Origin: Branchiostoma floridae
Lineage: Eukaryota; Chordata; Leptocardii; Amphioxiformes; Branchiostomatidae
Assembly: GCF_000003815.2 (NCBI RefSeq)
Contig: NC_049983.1
Location: forward strand, 20,620,552-20,684,551
Length of the DNA stretch: 64,000 nt
Direction: 5' to 3'
Each line of letters starts with the position of its first letter. The first letter of the stretch is position 1. Below the pieces are notes generated by a model. The model saw only the letters and a list, made by a program, of their open reading frames with translations. It did not search any database and was not told the origin of the DNA. Of this stretch, positions 9,135 to 20,000 are shown piece by piece. Made by a program: the position numbers and the translations under genes.

Positions 9135-12100
9135 CTAGTTGTGAACGTTTGATCTCCTTTTGCGTACTTGTTTACACTTTAAAGAGACAACACTTTTCAA
9201 CAAGACAATTTTCCCCTTCTTTTGCACAGGACTGCACATGTCTGCTTTCTCCCCTAACAGAAGAGACTCAATGATTTCATTCTCTACAAACTCTGTGTGT
9301 TCTTCATCCACCATTGCTTGTTTGTTAGACCTTCTACACCCCACACCTACATCAACATCAATGCCAAACTCTTCACTCTTTCTGCTTTTTGTCTGTGACT
9401 TTTGTCTGGGACGTTCTTTCTTTGGTGCAACTATCTTGCTTTGCACACTAGAGTCAGAATCAGAAAGACAGACCACATCTTGATCATTGCTTACTGACGA
9501 GCCGTTCCTGACCAGTGCTGCTGAATGGGATTCTGTGTTATCTTTACTTTGTCCAGCTGACTTTCTACTGTCAGAGCAGGCAGGCTCTTGCATGTAGGTC
9601 TGATTAAACTGACATGTATGTACTTGGGGTTCTTTTCCATTACTGTAACTGTCCAATTTTTTTGACAGAAGCCCTTTGCTTTCCCAATCATGTTCTTCTG
9701 ACTGCATCTGGTTGGGAGAATTATCCTTTAAAGAATGACCGATCAGTTTAGATTCAGCCGTCCTCCTTTGGAAGAATGCATCAAGTGTCAGTTGACCCTT
9801 TTTAGCGGATTGGGTAGAAGCCTTGGCTGATGTCATGCTACTATCCATGTCTTTTGGTGGTGTAATCAATGTTTTGAACACATTCAAAGCTTGGCCATTA
9901 TCTGATTCTGAAGGCACTTTGTCAGATGGGTCTGTACTCTTATTCAGAGTGTTGTCAGTAGAAAAATCATACACATACAATACAGGAGGGCTGTTTTCAT
10001 CCTGTCCTCTTGGTACCTCCTCTGTCTGTTGTTGGGTGAGTGGTGCCAGACCTGTGGAACCATTGAGTGTTCTTTCCTTTCCTTTAAAGAAAAGGTCGCT
10101 ATTCTTCTCAAACTGGCAGTGTATACGTTTTGGACTGCTTCCTACAAGGCCGTTGTCACAATCCCTCTTTTGTCCGGTATGATAAGCAAAAGCTTGGGCT
10201 GGGATGGCTATACTTGGAGGGAGCTTTCTCTTCCTGCTCTTAACTTGACTTCCAGCATCATCAGACGGAATGGTTTCTTTCGTACACCTTTCGGCTTGCT
10301 TTGTACACTCGGAACTGAGGGATGTTGTTTTCAAAGTCTTGCCATTTGTCTCAACACAAACTTCCACCCTTTCATTTTCTGGGCCTACAGTTTGTTGACA
10401 CTTGATCTTCTCTGGAGTGCTCTGTGGGGAGTCTATGAACACCACACCCATAGGTCTCCCCTTTGCTGCAGGAACACAATGCCTGGAACTTTTACCTTTT
10501 CTTTCATAAGCTGTGTCTGCAAACACGTCAACTATGGAGGAATGGGAGCCATGGAACATAAACTTCCTGACAGATTCAGGAATCTGGAATGTTTTCTTTG
10601 CACTTGGATTGAGGTAGTTGTCGAAGCAGTGCATGTCTGCCCTCCCCTGCAGTGATGTCCCAAACACACCTCTGCTGGTCCCTTTTACCACAGGAATGAT
10701 GGATCTGGGCTTGAGCCTGGACACAAAGTCGTGCAACTCTCCGTTTGAGGAGTGGTCAGAGTACGGGACAATGTGAACGTCAGGCTGGTTTGCGTAAGGT
10801 TTCCCATCCAACCCAGTATACAAGGCTGATGGTAGGATGGCTATTGTGGGTCTCTCTTGGTTCCACCTCTCCATGTTTTTCCTGGTGATTTGGTACTTTA
10901 GAGCGACCCTAATCCTGCCTGCCTCAGGGTCTGTGGTGAAGACATTTGGCAGTTCCAACAGCTTCAAGGTTTCCAGCCTCTGTGGTGTCACCACCACCCA
11001 GGTCTGAAATGTCTTGGCCAGTTCCACGAGCATGTCCTCCTTTCCTAGCATAGTCATGCCCAGTACAATGTCGTGCTCAGGGTGGCGAGATATGATATCC
11101 TTTATCATCTGTGTGGCTTGTGCCCTGGAGGGGAACTTGCACTCTGGGCTGCAGTAGGTGTTGTCCAGGTACAGTACATCTATAGAAGGCCTGTTTGCTA
11201 AGACTTCATGGTCAAACATTTCTGGACTGTATCTGGGGTGAAAAAAACACGCAACCAATTCCAAGAGTTACAAGATTTACCTGTTTTTGAAGGAGTTGAC
11301 AATATAATAATAGTCTGTGAAATCTTTGATGCATGTACTGAATAACGTTGTAACCGACTGTGTGAGGGATGCAAAACAATACAATATCATCCCTAAAACC
11401 AAGGATGTTATATCTGATATAAACTCCTTGCTAAAACACACAGGGATACATATATGTGATGCAAACTGGCGGGATGGTTAATCAAGAATCAAACTAATCA
11501 GTCATAAACGAACACACACGAACACACATTCAACGATGAATGACCTCAATGTTGGCATTGAGTAACAACCTAAGCGAAGCGCAAAGTAGCCAAGGCCATA
11601 CCTGAAATCCCCTGTATAGAAGATGGATCCGAAGTACCCCTGAAACAGGAACATGACGGCACCCGGACAGTGGTTAGCATCAAACACTGTCACCGTCATG
11701 GTCTCCTGTCCCGTCTCGTCCAGGGGCAGCATGCGGCTCTCCCCCACCTCCAGGGTGTGCACCAGGGCTGGCGCGATGTCGAACTTGTGGATCAGCAGCT
11801 TGGCTGTGATCTCTGAGCAGTAGATGGGATGTTTCCATGAAGGTGATAATCCTGAGAGGGGGTCAGTAAGGGTCAATTTATACAGTGAATATCACATCAT
11901 GATGCTACCAGAATTATCCCAGGTGAATTACTAGAAGTAGTTAAGAAACTGTGCCCTTTCCTTATACTTAATAGTAATAACCTCATTACAGTCAAACGTG
12001 CCTAAGATGACCATTCAGGGGACTACTACATGTACTATAAAATCTGGTCAATGTGAATGTACCATCAAAGAGTGGAATGAATTTGAGCCTATCTCACAGA

Positions 12101-12552
12101 GACCAGAATGCATGTGCAGCAACAGGAATTCTAGGTGATATGGCATAGGTGAAGTCCTCATAAAAGAAAACAGGCCTTGTCTTGACCATTGTTTTGATTT
12201 GTATAACAATGTCCAGGCAGGTTTTGCTTTCCTTTACGGGAGACTTTACCTTTGAAATATGAGCTAATTTCCTGTCGCAGCACATGAACTCTGTCACAGT
12301 CTGTCAGAGGGCTTAAATGTGTGGCATAGATGCAGAGGCATAGCCTGGGTACCATCCGATTACTACAGTACCGGGGCTCCTTAATCAAGGGAGTCCCAGT
12401 ACTAAAGACTGATGATAAATACATATTAAACCTTTACCTGACGTATGGTCTGCGTGCATGTGTGTCAGGAAGAACAGTCTGGTGTGGTCACTCTGCCGGG
12501 ATTTCCAGAAGTCCACGGCGAACGGTGTGTGGGGAATGAGGCACCCATTCAT
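9135..12552 (-). CDS. DCLRE1B: 5' exonuclease Apollo (SNM1B/DCLRE1B-like)
   Basis: Minus strand, exons 12438-12552, 11602-11851 and 9135-11232. The joined frame is exactly 2463 bp (820 aa). The start [16 protein letters not shown] and the motif HMHADHT (metal-binding HxHxDH of the metallo-beta-lactamase fold) are in exon 1. DANHCPG and YTGDFRY are in exon 2. The beta-CASP part in exon 3 has LYLDNT and IVPYSDHSS. Apollo trims 5' ends at telomeres and in interstrand-crosslink repair. The catalytic part (to about residue 335) is conserved, but the tail is far longer than in human Apollo (532 aa in total), low in order and rich in S, K and E. Within it, QLTLDAFF (residues 602-609) is a perfect PCNA-binding PIP-box, and VVCLSDSD (about 708-715) resembles a SUMO-interacting motif. 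I see no YxLxP TRF2-binding motif. It sits head to head with G6PD. Confidence 0.93.
9771..9794 (-). other. PIP-box codons within Apollo exon 3
   Basis: Encodes QLTLDAFF, matching Qxx(L/I/M)xx(F/Y)(F/Y), followed by QRR and preceded by KKG; flanking basic residues are common in strong PIP-boxes. It lies in an otherwise disordered tail. Confidence 0.7.
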
Positions 12553-14024
12553 GTTGACAGTCTCCTAACCTGTTGTACCTAACAAGAAACATATCAAGAC
12601 ACTGTACATAAGTTTATGTAGTACTTTCCTCATGAAAAAGTCTTGTGCATGTGCACCAAAAAAATATGTGACTTCAGTGGTTATGCTACTCTTCACCTTT
12701 TAGTAATTTAACGTTACCGCTTAGGCCTTGTTCACACACCTGTCCCAGAAACCAAAGATAATTCTGGATAAAAGGGAGCATTGGGTCTCACCAGTTGCTC
12801 TGGAATTAACGTCCTCCAAGCATTACAAAGCCGTCAAATTTACGCGACTTCTTCATCCACTTTTGGATAGACCGCCATTTTACCGTCGAAGTACAGGAAA
12901 TACGACATTTCATATCCGGTACTTTGGACTACTCTCACTTTTCGCAGGGGTGTTAATTATTCTATGATAGTAATAGATCACACAAAACATAATGAAAGTA
13001 ATGATAAAAGATTGGTTTTATATTTTTTGTCTGATATAAAGTACTCATATGGTATGTCTTTAGTCTTGATATCGATTTGTATGATATCGTGAGATTTTAT
13101 CCTCCCCTACTTAACCGAATGAGGTGATCTGCATCTGTAAACATTCCTCTTGTGTCACAGCTGAGAGGGCGGTGCTGCTATCTGGACAAAGGGGTGACAT
13201 CTTCAGGTGGGTTCGTAGATTTACACTTTTTAAGACGTTCAGGTTCCTCGATAAAAGTGCTGAATGTATGCCTTTATTAGATTTTTCTGATTTTCTTGTT
13301 ATATTTTTGTTCAAAACGTATGCAGCTCTATATAAAACGCCCTTAAATCAAGTTAAAACACTTCAGCATCAACAGGGCGTCTTTATAACGTTAAGGTTTC
13401 CTCCCATAAACGCAAACAAACTGCAAAACGAATGACATTAGCGAGGAACGGACGGGTGTCATGCTAAGGTCACATATCATAAACCGTGCCCCAGTGACAC
13501 CATCCGGTCATGACATTACGTAAACACTACAACAACGTGGTAACTCGATCTGCTCCCAGCGTGCCATACTTGAGCGAGGTAAAGTTTTGTCATTCTGTCT
13601 TTCCGCTGGACAAATATTAATCTCAGAACAATATTGATTAACCTTAAGTCTTTGAAGGAACCTTGGCAACTATCAAAAGCTACCTTAACGACGTCATTAC
13701 TCGTTAAGGGCATTGAAAACTTGAATCGTTTCCTTGTCATGCCATTTCCGTGTTGCTACTCGCCGTAATTGCGTAAGATTACCAAGAACCCGTGAAGGCC
13801 GAAGTTTCGTTGTGTAAGATCACGCAAACAGATTTTGGAAGAGATCACGCAACCAATGGAAAATTGAAGCCCTCCAGGCTACATATGGAGAGTACTTGCT
13901 AGAGTGTTTTCTTGTTGACATACTGCTGCCTGCCTTATTGCAGCAGCCTGCACGTTTTGGTCAATAATTACTGGCCAAGCTCACGTGAAGATTTGCTGAA
14001 TCACGCCCACTAGTGTGTGTGGGT
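12553..14024. promoter_or_regulatory. Shared 5' region between Apollo (-) and G6PD (+)
   Basis: About 1.47 kb separates the two start codons, so promoters are divergent and may be shared. Visible candidate sites near G6PD are CACGTG (E-box, 13982-13987) and TGCTGAATCA (MARE/antioxidant-element-like half, 13994-14003), both just before the ATG. Further out are CCAAT near 13853, two GATCACGCAA repeats (about 13818 and 13845), TTGCGTAA near 13767 and TTACGTAA at 13516-13523. NRF2/Maf control of G6PD is known in vertebrates; its use here is inference. No clear TATA box was found. Confidence 0.4.
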
Positions 14025-17000
14025 ATGGGTACAGGAAGCAGCAAGAATCGAGCCAGACAATCCTCTTCGCCCAAGGGTACATCAAAAGTCAACCCTCCAG
14101 CTTCAAGCAGTGATCCTCATTCATATTCCTCACAGTTGGTGGGTGGAGCTAATCCAGAGACAGGTGAACCCGCACAGGTACACAGAGATACAGCCCAGGC
14201 AGGACAAGGAAACAACACCATGACTGCCATCTCCAACGTCCAGAAGACTAAGGACCAACTCCTTAAAGGTGTCAGCATCCTGAAGGAGACCCTTCACAGC
14301 GAGGACGATGTTCCCCATGTCTTTGTTGTCTTTGGTGCCTCGGTGAGTGCTGTTTTACAGTGACTGACAGTTTTATAACTTATGCAAATATCTGTAACAA
14401 ACCTTTGCAAGTGACTTCTACATTAAGGGCCATCTGACCAATCATCATCATTATATATCTGACCCAGGGGTCTAGCCAGCGTCCGTTTTTCCGTCAATTG
14501 ACGGAAATTTGCTGCGTCTGACGGAAAAATTTTAAAACCAATCTGTCAACCTTGACGGACAAAAATCCTTGGTGGAAGCTACAGGCGGCTTGGGGACGCC
14601 GTCCACGGCCGTAAAAGCCACACACTGTTTGTTTTGCTATTGTTATGATTGTTGACAATGTGTGTCGGCGCCCTTTCGCATACGATAATCTCATTAAAAC
14701 CCGTTTTTCAAGGTCTCAGTTCAGTCCTTCTAATTAATTTTCGCGGTTTTCGCGACGATTGTAATTGGCTGACGGAAAAAAATTTCGAGCTGGCTAAAGC
14801 CCTGATCTGACCAATATGCCCTCTTTTTGGTGATCACGTGGATGATTTCAGCAATTTCAGTGATAGTGATATGATTGTTAAAAAAATCAATGGATGCAGA
14901 CTGTAAAGTAAAATGTCAATGTTTTACATATTTGTTGACACCTGTCAGCACAGAAATATCCTTTCAAACATTATGTTTGGTACTTGCCCTTAAACTGCCA
15001 GAGTTTCAGCCCTATAAAATGCTATTGGTGCCAGGGTTGGCCGCTGACATTCAAAAAGAAACTGCAAACAAGGCTGAAGTCCATAACTTCCGGCGTTTGT
15101 GCGTTGCACGCGCGCAAAGCTGCTACTTCGGAGGAATACGCTATCCCAGATATATCCGGGCGTGGCACACGGCATGTATATGTGTGCCGGATATATCCGG
15201 GCTTGGCAGTTCAAGAGTTAGTATTACAACAATGTATAGTAGTATTTAGTAGGTTTTTTCGAACTCTAGGCTATTAACTTTCAAGAAAGTTGAGTTGAGA
15301 ATGAGACAATTATCGAGAAAATTTACCCCACTAGGTGTGTTGACAGATTGGTACAGACTAATAAAACAATCCTATTTTTATGCATACTTTAAACCATGAA
15401 TAGAGAATCATTCCAAGAACATGATGTTGAAAAGACATATTTCCATGTAACAACAAATGACTTAATATGCATCAGTAACTGCAGGCAAGACTTGTCTCTG
15501 TCCATCTGTGCATCTTGTGAACTTACTTTTATTAATAATTTTGCTTTTTTCAGGGTGACTTGGCAAAAAAGAAAATCTACCCCACACTGTGGTGAGTCTA
15601 CATGACTTTTCATACAAATGACATTTTACATTGACTTAGTATGATATATATATAGTTAATTTCTTGTAATAAAAGTGTAGAAAATCTCCAGTTATTTTAA
15701 GTGTCTGCTTTAAAAGTATGTCATGATATTCCCAGTAGAATTAGTTAAGCATGTAATTGATTATATAAGCAAGGTTGCTGCTTAATAAAAGTTTAAACAA
15801 GTGTATAATGTTACCTGTAAGAAAAGAATCAGAATGATTATCACAATAAGATAATGTGAACAGAGAAAGGAGGGGGACTGTTTTCTTCAGCAACGTTACG
15901 TGACAAAACCATTACTAAAAGTCTTTATGAGAGCATTGTAACAAGTGGTCACTAAGTTCTTGTGCAATTATGTTTATTCTATCAGGTGGCTGTACAAGGA
16001 TGGATTGTTGCCGAAGCAGACTTACTTTGTTGGGTATGCCAGGTCAGACTTGTCTGTGCAGGCTGTTAGGGACAAGTCTACACAGTACATGAAGGTATGG
16101 CATCTATGAATTCATACAAAAGCCATGCCATCTTCATTATTTATACTCACTCCCCTAACTTATGTGAGTGAGTGTGAGAGTGAGACTGATGAGGACTTGA
16201 GCTAGGTTTCATTACACATAGAAGCTGTTGGAGCCAACACACAATCCTTCTTGACAACTTATTCAGCTGATAATGTGTTCTAGAAATAAATGGAGGTAAG
16301 TGTACATCATTAACATTTAAACTTCCTTGCATATAACCTCATAACACTTAGGTAAATTATATATACGGTGTTGATTGACAAAGTGTTGATTGACAAAATC
16401 AAGAACATGATCATTGTTCTTCTTGGAAATATGCAGCTCCAAGATGACGAGAAGGACAAGTTTGAGGAGTTTTGGAAGTATAACTACTATGTGAAAGGTT
16501 CATACACCGAGCGCACCGACTTCGAACACCTGAATCAGGAGATCAACACCCTCCCCAAGGGGGACCTGGCTCACAGGCTCTTCTACCTAGCGCTGCCACC
16601 CACCGTCTTCAAAGATGTGTCCTCCAACATCCGCCTATGCTGCATGGGACACGAGTAAGGATTTTAATAGCAATCAGATCAGTTCAGGAGAGATACCAAT
16701 CATTGCAATTTTTTTTTGATCATCATGGCACATGAAATGATATTTCCATTGCAATATTTGGCTTTGCATGGCTACTTAGTTAAGCCTCACTGATCCAATG
16801 CAACTCTTGATGCCAGTAAGAAAACAGGGCTGTCATTTTCATTTCAGCTACAAAGCTTTTTTACGCATGTTAGTTGTTACTATCTTGTCACGTACATAAT
16901 AGGATTTGAAATGTTTCATTTCAAAGTGACAGAAATGTGGCCCTTTTACAGCAGTCATTCTGTGTTTTGATTTCTTTGATGAACATCAAATACTGCTGAA

Positions 17001-20000
17001 AACATTGGCAAGAAGGGTTCAGAACAAGTCGTCCTTGAGCAGGGTTTATCCTGACTTTTGAATGTATGTATCAAACTGTATTGAATAGTAAGTACCTTCT
17101 CACAATATTCAATCAAATGATGTACAGACAAAGAGTGTAATTATCTGTGAAATGGCCAGTCAGGCTTGAGGAATTTATCAGCCCACCTGGATATGCCTGT
17201 AGTATACTCAGGGGATGAATACAGAAAACCCTTGTCTATACTAAAATAAAATAAATTTCCTTCCAAGTAGCAAGGATCTCTCCAAAACAAAGCAATCACT
17301 ATGTTACAATGTGGTTATTTCTCAAATTATGAAGTCAAATTATGAGCCATCTTGGAAGGAAGGAACAACCCTTGATTTTTTTCCCCTGGTGTGTTTTCAA
17401 TAAGGAGATGATATTTGTGTTTTTTGCAGTGGTCTCGAGGAGTCTACTGGGTCAGGGTATGGCGGCATTATGCAACTTTTGATGAAACACAATAATACCT
17501 TCATGTAGTGAAATTATCTAATTACAAGATGCTGTGCAATAGCTCTGCTTGTTATGCATGCCCAAACACTGAGCAGAACTCATGGGTTTTCTCCAGAAAT
17601 TTTGAATGGGATGGTTGGTTGACTGTGAAGGCTGGGCTTTTGGGAAGAGCAGATAAGCTACAAAATTTGTGTGTCATGGTTTGGAGGGTGTGCCTGCAAC
17701 AAGTTTATGTTCACTACAATTTCAATCAGGACTGATATAATCAGAACTTCAAAGGAAGTGTGTATGAAACAAATCTACACTAACTGTTTTGATAGACCGG
17801 TTGTGCTCTTGCAGATCATTCCTTCTGCTCTCAGCAATCTGATGACAAACACTCAATATTCTATTGAAATTTATATAGAATTGAAAGCTCAGTTTGTGCT
17901 TGTTTTTATTTGTCTGGGGTTCTGACAGCCAACAGTTTCAGATGATGATTATTAATGTTTTTTTTTTCTTTTACCTGCTTTGTTTTTCTTTGTTTTGCCT
18001 ACTACATTCCATGTGTTTGCAGACACAGATTCTTATAGTCTATATCAGCTCATAGGGCAAGACTTGGGAACAGTGATAAAATGAAGGCACAATAGTTTAG
18101 TGCTGCTTTCCTTCCCTGCTATATCAAGCATGGCCAATCATAATGCAATAGGCTGAGCTTTTAGTTTACAGTGGAAGGCTGAAAGCTTTGTTCTCACATC
18201 ACCAAGTCATCCTGTCCAACTGATGGCCAGACAAGGCCATAGAAAGGCATGGGTTGCACGGTGTTAAGGCATGTAATGCTAATCACTTTGATTATTTTCC
18301 ACATGCTTGCTGCATTGCTGTGCTTGCTCTTTGACTAATCAGGACCTTGCACATGAAACTTCATGCAGTTAATCCATTTCATGCTGTACTAATGATTTGC
18401 TGAATAGATATTTTGTGGTAGTGTGCTGATTTTATCATTTATGATGCCTGCAAAAGCTCTGCAACTTCATACAATTTACATACAAGTGTGCATTATCTTG
18501 AGAAGTCTAGTAAATGACTTTGCATGAGTAGTAGTGGTTAAAAAAACACTAATGAACAAATAAAGATTTTGACAAAAAGTTCTGACAAAGAGAAACTACA
18601 TGATTGTACTAGTCATAGTACTGTCATATTTTTCACAAAGTTTTAATACATTTGCAACAGAAAGCTTTATAGTACAATAATAGCTGCCATGTTCTGAAGA
18701 AGATCATATTTTTGGATAATACAAATTTTGTGGACGTCGTTTCTGAACCTGTGGCAGATAAGAAACATGACGATTCATTCCCTCCTGTCCTGAACTTCTA
18801 ACTTCAGGGGTTGGTCCCGTATCATTGTGGAGAAGCCGTTTGGCCATGACAGCGAGAGCTCGGATGACTTGTCCCAGCATCTGTCCAAGCTGTTCAGGGA
18901 GGACCAGATCTACCGGATTGACCACTACCTGGGCAAGGAGATGGTCCAGAACCTCATGGTTCTCAGGTATGTTAACATGTCGGTTACAACCCCATGTTTC
19001 AATACCCCCTAAGTCTAACCCTAATTGTAACCCTAGCATAATGTTGTGCTGGAACATACTATGTTTGTCAGAATGTATGAGTGGTAGATCATAGGAATGT
19101 CGGAACATAGGGATGTCCCATCATATCTTCATACTGTAACTGCATTCAACTTCAAGGTCCTCCCATGCAGATTAGAGAATTATATCATTATGTCCTTCTT
19201 TGACCTCTTGTATTTATCTCTTACATGATTTAAGATCAACTCATTCCCCTTTAATTGTTAAATGTTGTTTTTTACTTTTCATACTTGTTCAGGTTTGGAA
19301 ACAAGATGTTCAGCCCCCTGTGGAACCGGGACCATGTGCAGTGTGTTGTCATCACCTTCAAGGAGCCATTTGGCACCATGGGCAGGGGGGGATATTTTGA
19401 CGAGTCTGGAATCATCAGGTGAGGGCTGTTGAAAGTTTAGATAACGAGTGATGATGTACCTCTTTTACTCTTAGATGGAGAGATACATAATCATGTATTC
19501 CTTTGTGGATTCCTTTCTGGCAAGGTAATCTTGTTGGTGGCAAGGTAGTCTAGTAGCTAGGGTCCTTGACTTAAGGATCTAGATGTTTTAGTTTAATCTC
19601 TAGCAGGCTGCAATGTTGCACCCTTTGAAAATGCTTTTTACTTCCATTTCCTCACTTGACTGGGTGAAAATGTGTACCTCCTGGTAGCTAGCTTCACATA
19701 AGGACGTTCTCTCAGATGTAAAGCTGGAGGTCCTGTAGTCAAGGAGCACACCTCAAACATGTTTAAGTTCCCACCACACTTTTAAAAAGAGTCTTGGTCC
19801 ATCCCAGTTTGAGCAGTCTGGTTTTGCACAACTAATACTTGTTGTACTTGCGTGTTACACTTGAAGCAGTTTACCAGCTAACAAGAAAATTCTTTGTTTC
19901 TGGCTGTCCCAGATTCACCATACTGTGAGTTGTTACCATTCTCATGACCCCTGAAATGTTTATCTATATGTAACAAGTTGTCCCATTTCCTGTAATCCCA

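Noticed and set aside
9823-10655. Open frames of 119 and 208 codons on the plus strand
   Set aside because: They are the opposite strand of the large Apollo exon; no similarity of their own.
17430-17462. Acceptor-like TTTTTTGCAG followed by TGGTCTCGAGGAG, resembling the start of G6PD exon 5
   Set aside because: The true exon 5 (18808-18966) fits phase and protein alignment. The similarity is only about eight bases and no good in-phase donor follows.
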